DNA of 64,000 nt from Parietaria judaica (Eukaryota; Streptophyta; Magnoliopsida; Rosales; Urticaceae): contig OX940864.1 in the NCBI GenBank assembly GCA_954871525.1, positions 21,198,001-21,262,000 of the forward strand. Direction: 5' to 3'. Positions 35,400 to 47,351 of the stretch are shown here, piece by piece. The notes beneath the pieces were generated by a model. That model saw nothing but the letters and a program-made list of their open reading frames with translations. It was not told the DNA's origin and did not search any database. Each line of letters begins with the position of its first letter. Positions within the stretch are counted from its first letter, which is position 1. Both the position numbers and the translations under genes were made by a program.

Positions 35400-37100
35400 T
35401 ACAAAAATATTATTATATCGAGTAATTATTTAACGAGATTTTAATATATTAATATAAATATATAACTGTATGATTTTGCATACTTGTGTTTCCCTTGCCT
35501 TCTCAACCAGCTTGGAGACGATAATTGTTTTCCCATACACTTCTTCAAGCTTGTCCATGGAAAAATAATTCTCGGAAATATTGTTTTCTTCTCTATCTCT
35601 TCGTCGATTAGCTTTATCAATTGTGAAGATAAACCCTTTATTTTTAATTCCTTAAAGAAGAAAAAAAATGTTTGGGAATGTCTAATTACCCAATTTCTTA
35701 TGCTTGTATGAATTTATGCTGCTAATTTCCCTAATCCATGTAACATATAACCAATTGAGACTAATGGTAAAAAATGAGTATCAACATAAACAAACTTTTT
35801 TAGACGTTTAGATTGCCAAATTTCATGTACTTGTGAGAGAACTTATGTTAAAAATTCCAAAAATATGAACTTGTACGAATCGATGGAATGATTTTGTTTA
35901 CTATTTTAGATGAAAACTCTAATTATTGATTCATTATTTTGAAAGAAAAAGAAAAGGTCTTACATAGTCAATATATATTTAATGAGGATTGTTGTGTTCT
36001 AAAACTACAAATGATATTTAAGTTGACGATGAGTTTGATATCAACAAATTAGAATGCGATTCAAGCTTTTTTCAAGTTAAAGATGATTTTTGTCGGATTG
36101 GTTTGATTAAGTAAGGAGAATCTTTATTCGACGGAAAAGAGACCACTCAAAAAATGCATATTTTATATATTCATTTGTCATATATGTATCACCCCTACTT
36201 TGAATTCCCGGGTCCGTTCTTGAATACTAATTTCAAATTTGAAATACCGCAAAATCCGGGCACGCTGGACAAGAAATATCAAGTGCATGTTTCACCATTG
36301 CATATCATAATTTTTTTCACCATTAATAGGCAAGAAAATGGTAAAAAATTATCTTTTAATTCCTTCATTTGTATATATCCGATAAGTTTGGATCAAGATT
36401 CAATATTGAATTAATGCTTCTTTAATTCTATGATGAATATTCATAGAAAATGAAGATAAATTCATAGAAGGAACTTTACAATTACCTAATCTAACGATAG
36501 GTAAGTGCATGTATCATGAACATTGCTCAGTGGCCTTATTAACCCACATTTGGCAAGAAGTTAAACCACTTATCACTAGAATTTATATTTATTTGCTAGA
36601 TATATTTACGGCATAAATACTCAATTTTTTATTAAGTATGTCGACATATTTTAAATATCCTTCTTTTGCAATCCAATTGTGTCTATAACGTGTTACATGA
36701 AGGACATATATATGATTACGTTTTAACTCCGAAAACGTGAATTATTCATCAGTTTTCTAAACACGCAAGATGTATGCGTGCCTCTAGATGAACAGACGGT
36801 AATTCAACATGAACGGAGTTAGGAATATGCCGAAACACTTAGTACAAGATTAGTTATAACTTATGCCACAAATATCCCTTATTTTTATCTCATTTAACCC
36901 ACATTTGGAAACGAAAAAGAAAGAAAGAAATTTGACCCCCTATTTTTTATTTTCTTATCTCTTTAACCCACACTTGGCAAGAAAGTGAAAAAAGTTGACT
37001 CCTATCTTGTACTTTTTACCTTATCACCCTATCCTTCCAACTCATACTGATCAATATACATTAATGATCCTCCTAATCTTTATTAGAATACATGGAATCT
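35400..37100. other. Intergenic DNA and distal 5' flank of YUC copy A
   Basis: No gene recognised. From about 36850 on, short blocks such as ttggcaagaaa and gttgactc also occur upstream of copies B and C, so the duplicated unit includes part of this flank. Confidence 0.45.
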
Positions 37101-37106
37101 TACTGC

Positions 37107-37125
37107 ATATATTATATATATATGT
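37107..37125 (+). promoter_or_regulatory. Likely TATA region of YUC copy A
   Basis: A TATA-rich stretch (catatattatatatatat) lies about 90 bp upstream of the start codon, like the TATA sequences of copies B and C. The ATGCATGC block present upstream of B and C is missing from this promoter. Confidence 0.4.
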
Positions 37126-37202
37126 GTGTACAACTTACCGTTCCCTCACCATATTCAGTGCATAATATTTCTAATTCTCCGAAAAATAACCCTTCAGCGA
37201 AA

Positions 37203-38844
37203 ATGGCCGAATCGGAAGTACTCATCATCGGCGCTGGCCCGGCCGGGGTGGCCACATCGGCGTGTCTTAATGAGCGAGGTGTGTCGAACGTGGTGCTGGA
37301 GAGAGAAGGGTGCTCCTTCTCCCTCTGGAAGCAGAAGTCCTACGACAGGCTGAAGCTGCACCTGGCCAAGCGCTTTTGCGAGCTTCCCCACATGCCGTTC
37401 CCAGCCGACGCGCCCACCTATGTCCCCAAGAGGGACTTCGTCAACTACCTCGACCGCTATGCAGCCCGGTACGGGGTGTCCCCAAAGTACCACCGCTCAG
37501 TCGAGTCGGCTTACTACGACGGTATCGTCGGGAAGTGGACGGTGGCGGTGAAGGATGCCCTCTCGGGTGTCTTCGAGGTCTACTTCGCGAGGTTCCTCGT
37601 GGTGGCCACCGGAGAGAACAGCCGGGGGTTTGTCCCTCCGGTGAGCGGCTTGGAACGGTTCAAAGGGGAGGCCATGCATTCCAGCGAGTACCGGAGCGGC
37701 AGGCCTTTTGCCGGGAAGAATGTTCTGGTCGTCGGCTGCGGGAATTCCGGCATGGAAATCGCTTACGATCTGTCCAATCACAATGCCGTCACTTCCATTG
37801 TCGCTCGTAGCCCGGTAATGATCTTCTTCTTCTTCTTTCTTTTCAGATTCTTCTTCTCCTATGTGCATGGGGTTGGTATTTGTGTTCTTATAATATATAT
37901 TCAGGTGCACGTGCTAAGCCTGGACATAGTGAACGTCGCAATGCGTTTGATGAGGTTTCTTCCGATGAAATTGACCGACGCCATTGCCGTGTTTCTGGGG
38001 AAACTAGTCCACGGGGATGTGTCCAAATACGGGTTCCGAAAGCCGAAAAACGGGCCGTTTTATTTAAAAGCGACGACAGGAAAATCTCCCACCATTGATG
38101 TTGGGACAATGAGCAAGATCAGCGCAGGCGAAATCAAGGTGATTCTTTTGTCACAACATATATACCCAAAGATGCAATATTATAATATTGATCATGTGTT
38201 AATGTATGGACTAATATATAAATGCATATATATACGTACGTATATTATGTTTATGCAGGTAGTTCCATCGATTTGTGACATTGAAGGAAAGAATGTCAAG
38301 TTCGAGAATGGTGATGTTGGTCACTTCGACGCCATAGTGTTCGCTACAGGCTACAGAAGCACCGTCAGAAATTGGCTCAAGGTAAACATAAAATACCTTG
38401 ATTATTTATACATTCACATAATGAGGATATATATATACCTATTAGATTTAATGAAACATTAAGTGTTTTCATATAATCCATAAACTAGAGGATATTTCTG
38501 TTATTTATTAAACGGATTGGCCAAATCAACACCACCCTTACACAAGGAGGGGCACTAGCGCAAATAAATTTAAATAAATATTGTATGTGTCGACTATATG
38601 TATAATGATTTATACTAATGTAAATTAAATTAATTTTTTTTTTCAGGGCGGTGAAGACTTGTTTGACGAGAGAGGAATGCCAAGACAGAAATTCCCGAAT
38701 GAATATTGGAAAGGGAAAGACGGTATTTACTGTGCAGGCTTCTCTTCGAGAGGCTTGCTTGGCATTTCTGAAGATGCTCTCAACATCGTTAACGATATCG
38801 TCTTCAAACTAACTCATGCAAGTGATTCTAAGAAAGCGGAATAG
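37203..38844 (+). CDS. YUC: YUCCA10/11-like flavin monooxygenase, copy A (intact)
   Basis: A plant FMO of the YUCCA family, whose members convert indole-3-pyruvate to the auxin IAA using FAD, NADPH and O2. It resembles Arabidopsis YUC10/11 most, for instance in [18 protein letters not shown] and its short length. Exons 37203-37814, 37905-38138, 38259-38381 and 38647-38844, all GT-AG; 388 residues. FAD site GAGPAG at residues 10-15; FMO motif [11 protein letters not shown] from 153; NADPH site GCGNSG at 178-183; FATGY at 310-314. The start ATG at 37203 is shared by all three copies; the longer frame upstream is not conserved. Exon 1 is GC-rich compared with its surroundings, as in the other copies. 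Opposite orientation to copies B and C. Substrate is inferred from the family. Confidence 0.93.
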
Positions 38845-39224
38845 ACTCGTACATATAATGTACAAACAGCTTCTATGTATAATAGAAGATTTAGGGCAGT
38901 CTTCATGAAATTGATTCTAAGAAAGTAGAAATACTTTATATATATATATAGTAATGTACAATTAGCTTCTATGTAAAATAGAAGATTCAGGGTCTTCGTG
39001 TTGATTTTATGTTATGTATTATGTTATATATGTGATAATACCAAATAATTATCGAAACTTCAGTTCTGTGAAGTAAATAAAAATTATTATCTTCTAGTTG
39101 TCGAATTAGGAAATACAAATTTTGAGAGGTTTAGATTTAAATTTTTATCGCAAATTATTTTGGATGTTATAAGTAAATTTTATTGAGAATTAGGGAATTG
39201 GCTAAGCTAAAATATTTTATGTAT
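38845..39224. other. 3' flank of YUC copy A
   Basis: AT-rich; contains a short direct repeat (aattagcttctatgt / acagcttctatgtat, about 38870 and 38955). Nothing else recognised. Confidence 0.4.
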
Positions 39225-39597
39225 AAATTACGGCAAAAATACCCAACCTTTGGTTGCCTCCCGTGACCCGTGTACCCAACCTTTAAAATTGGCGGCAAAA
39301 ATACCCAACGTGTGTTGATCGTGACTTTGTCATGAAACCGTTAATTTTTCCGTTAACATTCCCAATGTGGCCGTTAGCGGCAAAAATACCCAAACTTTTT
39401 TTTTTGAAAAAAAAAAAAAAATTTAATTTATATTTTTTTTCTTTATTTGATTAGTGATAATTACTTGAATTACAAATACATGGCATAACACAAAAGTTAG
39501 TCAAAACATCAATTAATTTCTTAATGTGCTTGTATAAGTTATATTTGCTGATAAAAATCTTATTATTATGAGAAATTTTAAACATATCATTACACAA
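39225..39597. mobile_element. Single arm of the fold-back family
   Basis: From aaattacggcaaaaatac onward the sequence follows one arm of the 5781 element (two further ggcaaaaataccca blocks, a poly-T/A centre, then acttgaattacaaatacatg) for about 370 bp and then stops. The opposite arm is absent. It is a truncated copy. Confidence 0.75.
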
Positions 39598-40293
39598 AAG
39601 TCGATCATGATATCAATTATCAATTGTATATTAATTTTCTTAGAGAAACTAATTTGCCGACTATACCTAATCATGAATAAAACAATTACATAGTTAATTT
39701 AAGGTTGACAGTCAAACTTTAAACAAAAACCTAATCATATTGTTTTTGTTACATTTGACTATATAAATATATAGCATGACATCTCAAAGAAATATTATAT
39801 ATATATGTGAAACTCTTAGCGCATATATTCTCAAGTTATGACCATTACCTATATTTTTATGTCTTTTTTTGGTCGGAACATACTTTAAGTCATATTTTGT
39901 TATCGGGGATACTTTTAGACATTAATTAGCCGAGTTAATGTCTTCACATTGCTTCAAATTCTAAGTATGAACCGAATTAACATTTAAAAAAAATGGATAA
40001 TGGTGAAAATGTTAAAGGCATTGATAATATAGAGGGGCATACATAGATAAGAAGCAGAGATCGATCATGTAGGAATTGATAATATAGAGGGGGAAAAGAG
40101 AAGAAAAAAATTAATACACAGAGTCACAGATCATGAACATATACGGAAGAGAAATATGTATTGATATTAGAGTAATTATTTTTTGGAATAATTAGCAATC
40201 GATATAATTATATTATCTAAAGATTTATGTTGCAATTTTTTATTATCATATAAAAGTAAACAAGTTTTTGGCTTTGTAAGGGATTTCAAACAA
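39598..40293. other. AT-rich intergenic DNA
   Basis: No gene or element recognised. Confidence 0.4.
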
Positions 40294-40298
40294 ATTAT

Positions 40299-41184
40299 TG
40301 TTGATGTGTAAATTCGTTCCGTATAAGAAACGATAAAGTCACATTAATTAAATTTACGGTCTAAATAATTAAGACCAAAGTATATGAATAAATAAAATAT
40401 TCATATTGGACCTCAACAAAGATGAATTCGAGGCCCATCAAGAGAGAAAGCCAAAGCCCAGACCCGGACAGGAATCAATAGCGAAACCCGAACAAACGTT
40501 CAACCCAAGGCCATGCTCGACCCCGAACTGAAAGAGTCAACAGGGTCCCGAGCAAGACTTCAACCCGATCACGCTCAATCCGAGCAAAATTTATCATCAG
40601 CAAAGCACCCGAGCAGAACTGGTCAACGCTCTATTCAATGCTCAGAGACTCGACCAGGAAATACGGCACGACCAAGATTCAAACTCCTCCACGACGCCAA
40701 GTCAAATCCACCACAGCGCAATTTCCTTAAGAAGTGGCCCACGTGTCAACTCGGCATTAAGTCAAGCACCGAACTTGGAGCCATTACCAACGTTCACAAA
40801 GACGCTCCAACGGGCAGAAATCAAAGGCTATAAATACAAGAAGAAGGCACCATCACACACACGCAAGCATCACTAGAGAGTGAAAAGAGTCTTGGGAGTT
40901 TGTAACTTTCTGAGTGTTTTTCTTCTTTTTTTGATCAATTGAAATCGGCTTGTCGTTCTGGTTGATCGTTCATAATCAATAAAATTACAGAGGACGTAGT
41001 CCACTACCGCATTGGGACGAACCTCGTTAAAAATTCTTGTGTTTTTATTTATTTCATTTTACATTTTGTCAATGTCAAGAGTATTGACGGTGTGGAGGTC
41101 AAGATCCACAATCTTGTTAGCAATTCCAAATCGAAATCCTACAACAAGTTTCGTGACTGTTGTTGTGAGATTTTCACGTCAACA
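40299..41184 (+). mobile_element. Solo LTR with exact 5-bp target duplication
   Basis: The 886-bp block starts TGTTGATGTG, ends GTCAACA, and is flanked by attat at 40294-40298 and 41185-41189. A TATA-like ctataaatac lies at 40830, and aataaa at 40976-40983 could act as poly(A) signal. No internal retrotransposon genes are present on either side, so this is a solo LTR left by recombination. The 106-codon frame at 40513 lies within it and is not a gene. Confidence 0.9.
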
Positions 41185-41194
41185 ATTATCATAC

Positions 41195-41345
41195 AATAGA
41201 ACCTCGTTAAATTAATACTCGATAAATTAATAACCTCGATAATATAATACTTTTGTATGATCCTGACTTTAACTAAATATCATTAAATTTACCTCGATAA
41301 ATTAATAACCTCGATAATATAATTAAATTCTCTGATTTCAACATT
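41195..41345. mobile_element. pogo/Emigrant-like fragment
   Basis: Contains agaacctcgttaaattaata followed by two copies of cgataaattaataacctcg, the motif of the elements at 34539. It begins directly after the solo LTR duplication. No complete ends. Confidence 0.5.
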
Positions 41346-41424
41346 AATAATTTAGTGAGATTTTATACATAGGAAATTGTTAAATATTGGTGTGCAAAAT
41401 ATACACGTACTACTTTACTATATG

Positions 41425-41579
41425 AATTGAATATTTTAGTACCACATTGTTTGTGTGTGAATTCGATGGCAATGGTGATTCTATAACTCAGTGTAAAAGT
41501 AAACTATCAATATTCACTAATTAGTGGCCTCATGAAAATAAATCGCCTAGGGCCCGCGAATACTCAGGACCGGTCCTGA
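41425..41579. mobile_element. Right-end fragment of the 28218-type hAT element
   Basis: Nearly the same sequence as 28750-28903, including gtttgtgtgtgaattcgatg and a closing cgcctaggg ... caggaccggtcctg end. The left part of the element is missing. Confidence 0.75.
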
Positions 41580-42010
41580 TGAAGATCTAATTATGTCGGT
41601 TCAAAAGTTTACTCGCCGAGGCAAACGAGAAACTCACTTCGGGGTGAGAATCTATTTTCGATTAATAATTCAATTACCTAGACGTCACTTTAAAACATCC
41701 TCGTGCAATTACACTCTTGCCTTATTGATCGGGAATAAAAATAATGAATGTCAGCTCTCATAAACTATGATTAATCTATCAACCGATAGATATTGTGAAA
41801 AATTATTGTGCAAATTCTTTGCCGTGAGCATAAGTCTCCCCGTGGTGGTGTTTAAGTACCGTCAGGGTTTTTGACCGTCGTGCAATCTATGTTCGTAATA
41901 GTGGCGAAATTTGTATAGCCAATAGCATTTCATGCTAAGAAATTGTGAAAATATAATGAAAATAGTATTATTTTCATGTATAGAAGTTAATTGTTTGAAT
42001 ATATATAGTT
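41580..42010. other. Intergenic DNA, 3' side of YUC copy B
   Basis: No gene recognised. Confidence 0.35.
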
Positions 42011-43841
42011 CTATTCCGGTTTCTTATAATCACTTTCATGAGTTCGTTTGAAGACGATATCATTAGCGATGTTGAGAGCATCTTCAGAAATGCCAAGCAA
42101 GCCTCTCGAAGAGAAGCCTGCACAGTAAATACCGTCTTTCCCTTTCCAATATTCATTCGGGAATTTCTGTCTTGGCATTCCTTTTTCGTCAAATTAATAT
42201 AAAACATTTTACAGTCACGTTATATATTTAGATTTATTTGCGAGGTGGAGTTGATTTATAAGCCTCTCATTTTAACATGTATAGCAGAAATATCCTCTCA
42301 CTTATGGATTGTAATAGAAAATTTTGACTTTTTTTTTTTAATTTAAGATAAATAATTTATTTTGAAAAAAACGACGAAAAAGTCCTCAATAAAAAAGTCC
42401 AACTTTTTCGAAAACGTTGTCAAGATCGAGGGTATTTCTATTTTTTTCTAGAATAATAATTTAATATATTTTTTTATTTTTTTATTTTAACGTACGTTTC
42501 AAAACTTCAAATGGCCATGTCCGCACTAAAACCATAAATAAAAAAGACTATTATGCAATTTTTGAAACAGAATAATCAAATCCGCACCAACTAATTCTAT
42601 TGATTTATGAAAAGGGTGCCATATTGTATATATTAAAATCTATATAGCACATCCAATATTTACCTTAAGCCAATTTCTGACTGTGCTTCTGTAGCCTGTA
42701 GCGAACACTATAGCGTCGAAGTGACCAACATCACCATTCTCGAACTTCACATCATTTCCTTCAATGTCACAAATCGATGGAACTACCTGCATATACATAT
42801 ATGTATATGCATTTATAATTAGTTCCTATATATATATATATTAACACATGATCATTAATGCATATTTGATTATATATCATGTTGTCACAAAATTAAAGAA
42901 TAACCTTGATTTCTCCTGTTCTGATCTTGCTCATTGTCCCAACATCAATGGTGGGAGATTTTCCCGTCGTCGCTTTTAAATAAAACGGCCCGTTTTTTGG
43001 CGGCCTTGGAAAGCCATACTTGGTCACATCCCCATGTTTCAATCTCCCCAAGAGTACGGCAATGGCGTCGGTTACTTTCAGTGGAAGAAAGCTCATCAAA
43101 AACATTACCACGTTCACTATGTTCTCATTAAGTACGTGCACCTGAATGTACAGTATATGAGCACAAACCTAATCAATTTCTGTACAAAATGCGTAAGAAG
43201 TGAAGAAGTTGAGGAAGATCATTAATTACTGGGCTACGAGCGACGATGGAAGTGACTGCATTGTAATTCGACAAATCGTAAGCAATCTCCATGCCGGAAT
43301 TCCCACATCCGACCACGAGAATTTTCTTCTCGGCGAAAGGCCTGCCGCTCCGGTACTCGCTGGAATGCATGACTCGCCCATTGAACCCTTCCAGGCCGCT
43401 CACCGGAGGGACGAAACTCTGGCTGTTCTCTCCCGTGGCGACCACGAGGAACCTCGCGAAGTAGACCGCAATGACCCCCGAGAGCGCATCCTTCACCGCC
43501 ACCGACCACTTCCCCATGGTCTCGTCGTAGTAAGCCGACTCAACTGAGCGGTGGTACTTCGGGAACACCCCGTACCGGGCGGCGTAGCGGTCAAGGTAGT
43601 CAATGAAGTCCCGCTTTGGCACGTAAGTGGGCGCGTAGGTGGGGAACGGCATGTGGGGAAGCTCGCAGTAGCGCTTGGCCAGGTGCAGCTTCAGCCTGTC
43701 GTAGGACTTCTGCTTCCAGAGGGAGAAGGAGCACCCCTCTCTCTCCAACACTACGTTCGACACGCCTCGCTCGTTCAAGCATGCCGAAGTGGCAACCCCG
43801 GCGGGGCCGGCGCCGACGATGATCACTTCAGATTCGGCCAT
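42011..43841 (-). pseudogene. YUCCA10/11-like copy B, final exon cut off
   Basis: Exons 1-3 are intact and in frame at 43841-43230, 43141-42905 and 42786-42664, including [23 protein letters not shown] and FATGY. Exon 2 has one extra codon (GFPRPPKNG where A has GFRKPKNG). The last exon survives only from FDEKGMPRQ at 42193 to the stop at 42011. Copies A and C have TTTTCAG followed by GGCGGTGAAGACTTG at this border. Here the pyrimidine tract, acceptor AG and first five codons are replaced by AT-rich sequence, and an in-frame TAA directly precedes the remnant. A transcript could not join this exon in frame. The product would lack the 66 C-terminal residues. Exon sequence is otherwise well preserved, so the loss looks fairly recent. 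Confidence 0.88.
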
Positions 43842-43916
43842 TTCCGCTGAAGGTTTTTCGGAGAATATAATATAATTACACTGAGAATGGATTGAGGGTG
43901 AGAGTATAAGGCATGT

Positions 43917-43961
43917 GCTTATATATATATAAAGTTGTTATGTGATAAGGATGCATGCATG
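43917..43961 (-). promoter_or_regulatory. TATA and ATGCATGC block of YUC copy B
   Basis: On the minus strand, ctttatatatatataag lies about 80 bp before the start codon and atgcatgcatg (43951-43961) about 110 bp before it. CATGCA is the core RY motif read by B3 factors of seed development. The arrangement matches copy C. Confidence 0.45.
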
Positions 43962-44861
43962 TATTGTTGTTAGTGATAACCCTTCTATTAAGGTACGTTG
44001 AGATTCTTGCAACAATAAGATTCCATTTACAATTAAATAATAATAATAATTCAAAAAATGATAAGTAGGGATTATTTTACCCTTACTTGCCAAACTAGGG
44101 TTTGTGGTCATCATGATCATAACATTATTACCACTGGAAGAGTCAACTCTCCTTCAGTTGATTGCCCAATGTGGGTAATACGAGATAAAAACTAACAAAA
44201 TAAGAGTCAACTTTCTTTTATTAATTACTTTCTTGCCAAATGTGCGCTATTTGATAACACACTTTTTACCTACTCACCATTGACCGTTATTCCATGCAAA
44301 TGATACTAATTTTTATTGAATAAATTCGTGGATTAATAAATAGATATTATAATTATTAAAGTTAATCAAGATTATAGAAGCGGAAAAGATAATTAATTTT
44401 AATACGCGATGATCCCCTTCTCCCCGATTAAATTTTAGTTTAATTTATCATCCAAAAACGTCTAAGGTAGAATCAAACAGTCACTAAGAACCCGCGAATG
44501 ACGATCAATTTGGATATGAAGTAAATAAATACATACAAAGTCGATTTAAACAATCTTAAATCTAACCAACAAAGAGCGTTATTTGTGTTCTCCAGAACTT
44601 TGATGTATTGATTTTATATAATGTATTTATGTACGAATCCAACTGCCAGATATGGAATCCATAGCTTCTGCATTAGAAAAGAAAAAGTAGTTATGATGAT
44701 TCCCTCACTACCATGTTGATTATAAGAAATAGATTAATTTGAGCTTAAGCCTATATCCAAAAGGAAGTCATTCAAAAGTTAAGTAATTAAACTGTCATAC
44801 TCATCAAGGGTTCAATAATGAGGAGAGGCTCTCTATTCCAAGTTCTCAAGTAGCTAGATTC
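43962..44861. other. Duplicated 5' flank of YUC copy B
   Basis: The blocks cttgccaaactagggtttg, gagtcaactctccttcagtt and cccaatgtgggt recur upstream of copy C. The part at 44480-44800 also matches 49790-49920 plus 50605-50760, showing that the duplicated unit extended this far before later insertions split the C-side copy. Confidence 0.7.
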
Positions 44862-45600
44862 TCTGCTTCGAACGATAAATGGTATATATCGATGAAAAAA
44901 ACTTTTCAATATTACGTTGTAGATCTTTTTGTTTTATTCGTAATGAGAGTATAACTACTCACACATGGTAGACGATATTAGGAAAAATCTATCGTTCAAA
45001 TTCTACGTACGTGGCGAGCTTGTGTCTCACCACGGCAATCAGATTCTCTTCTTGCTAGATTGACCGCTCCGAACGATTAATGTTATATATTAATGAAAAG
45101 AAACTTTTCAATACAAGATCATAGATTTTTGTTTTATTCATAATTAAAGTACGACAACCGGGAAATGGTAGGCGATATTCTGAAAAATCTACCGTTCAAA
45201 CTTTAAGCAGAGAGCTTGTGTCTCGCCGCGGAAATCAGGTTCTCTTCTTGCTAGATTCTCTTTTCCGAACGATTAATGTTATATATCAATGAAAAGAATC
45301 TTTTCACTACAAGATCGTAGATTTTTGTTTTATTCTAATGAAAGTACGACAAAACAACACATGGTTGGCGATATTCTGAAAAATCTATCGTTCAAAATTT
45401 ATGCGGCGAGCTTGTCTCTCCACGGCAATCAGGTTCTCTTATTGCCAGATTCTCCACTCCGAACGATTAATGTTATATATCAATTAAAAGAAATTATTCA
45501 ATACAAGATCCTAGATTTTTTGTTTTATTCATAATGAAAGTACAAGAACCGACGAACTGTAGGATTCCAAATAATCTATCGTTCAAATTCTATATATGCA
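44862..45600. repeat. Four tandem units of about 193 bp
   Basis: Units start at about 44862, 45057, 45250 and 45446, each with agattctc, ccgaacgattaatg, a gttttattc block, ggcgatattctgaaaaatct and gagcttgtgtctc. The array lies between the 3' end of copy C and the 5' flank of copy B. A single diverged unit appears at about 50770-50860 on the other side of copy C. No coding content. Confidence 0.85.
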
Positions 45601-45760
45601 GCAAGCCAATACACATGTCGAAACTTGTCTAGAGCTAATACGCATTTCATGTAAAATTATAATGATAATATTTTTATTTTTCATCTATAGATCAATCGAT
45701 GTAATCAACATACTTGTATGGAAGCTAATTATTACAATATATATATATATATATATAATA

Positions 45761-47257
45761 CTATTGCGCTTTCTTAGAATCACTTGCATGCGTTAGTTTG
45801 AAGACGATATCATTGGCGATGTTGAGAGCATCTTCAGAAATGCCAAGCAAGCCCCTAGAAGAGAAGCCTGCACAATAAATACCATCTTTCCCTTTCCAAT
45901 ATTCATTCGGGAGTTTCTGTCTTGGCATTCCTCTCTCGTCAAACAAGTCTTCACCGCCCTGAAAAGAATAATTTATCTTAAATTTATGAGTCGTTATAGT
46001 CATTCCCAAGTCTATAAGACCGACTACCTGTATTTGGGCACTATGTTTTGATTAAAATCTAATAAGTATATATCCTCATTATATAAATATCAAGGTATTT
46101 TATGTTTACCTTGAGCCAATTTCTGACTGTGCTTCTGTAGCCAGTAGCGAACACTATGGCATCGAAGTGACCAACATCTCCATTCTCGAACTTCACATCG
46201 TTTCCTTCAATGTCACAAATCGATGGAACTACCTGCATATACATAATATATATATGTATATATTAGTCCACATGATCATTGTAATGCATCTTTGGGTATA
46301 TATGTTGTGACAAAAGAATCACCTTGATTTCGCCTGCTCTGATCTTGCTCATTGTCCCAACATCAATGGTGGGAGATTTTCCCGTCGTTGCTTTCAAATA
46401 AAACGGTCCGTTTTTCGGCCTTCGGAACCCATATTTGGACACATCCCCGTGGACTAATCTCCCCAGAAATACCGCAATGGCATCGGTCAATTTCATAGGA
46501 AAGAACCTCATCAAACGCATTGCCACGTGCACAATGTCCAGGCTCAGCACGTGCACCTGAAGATATATCATAAGAACACACTTAATATCAACGCCATGCA
46601 CGTAGGAGAAGAAGAATCTGAAAAGAAGAAGAAGAAGATCATTACTGGGCTACGAGCGACAATGGAAGTGACGGCATTGTGATTTGATAGATCATAAGCG
46701 ATTTCCATGCCAGAATTCCCACAGCCGACGACCAGAACATTCTTCCCGGCGAAAGGCCTGCCACTCCGGTACTCGCTGGAATGCATGGCCTTCGCATTGA
46801 AGCTCTCCAAGCCGCTCACCGGAGGGACGAAGCCTCGGCTGTTTTCTCCCGTGGCGACCACGAGGAACCTCGCGAAGTAGACCTCGAAGACCCCCGATAG
46901 TGTGTCCTTCACCGCCACAGTCCACTTCCCGGCGGTATCATCGTAGTAAGCAGACTCGACAGAGCGGTGGTACTTCGGGGACACCCCGTACCGGGCGGCG
47001 TAGCGGTCGAGGTAGTCGACGAAGTCTCGCTTCGGGACGTAGGTGGGCGCGTCAGCGGGGAATGGCATGTGGGGAAGCTCACAGAAGCGTTTGGCCAGAT
47101 GAAGCTTCAGCCTGTCGTAGGACTTCTGCTTCCAGAGGGAGAAGGAGCACCCTTCTCTCTCCACCACCATGTTCGAAACGCCTCGCTGGTTCAAGCACGC
47201 CGAAGTGGCAACCCCGGCTGGGCCGGCGCCGATGATGATCACTTCGGATTCGGCCAT
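45761..47257 (-). CDS. YUC: YUCCA10/11-like flavin monooxygenase, copy C (intact)
   Basis: Same exon layout as copy A on the opposite strand: 47257-46646, 46556-46323, 46232-46110, 45958-45761; 388 residues, GT-AG throughout. FAD site GAGPAG at 10-15, NADPH site GCGNSG at 178-183 and FATGY at 310-314 are intact. One odd point: the FMO motif reads [11 protein letters not shown], so residue 155 is Ala where copies A and B, and the FxGxxxHxxxY family pattern, have Gly. Intron 3 is shorter (151 bp) than in A. The predicted role is IAA synthesis, as for copy A; whether the Gly-to-Ala change affects activity is not known from sequence. Confidence 0.93.
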
Positions 47258-47351
47258 TTCCGCTGAAGGGTTTTCGGAGAATCGGTGTATATTTAAAGTT
47301 GGAGAAAAGAATTACACTGAGAATGGTGTGAGAGTGAGAGTAAAAAGCCTG

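Noticed and set aside
37092..37202. In-frame N-terminal extension of YUC copy A
   Set aside because: Not shared with copies B and C and unlike the family; it runs through the TATA region.
37310..37810. Alternative frames over YUC copy A exon 1, and likewise at 43200-43850 and 46692-47266
   Set aside because: Shadows of the GC-rich YUC exons in other frames.
40513..40833. 106-codon frame as a small gene
   Set aside because: Lies wholly inside a solo LTR and shows no known domain.
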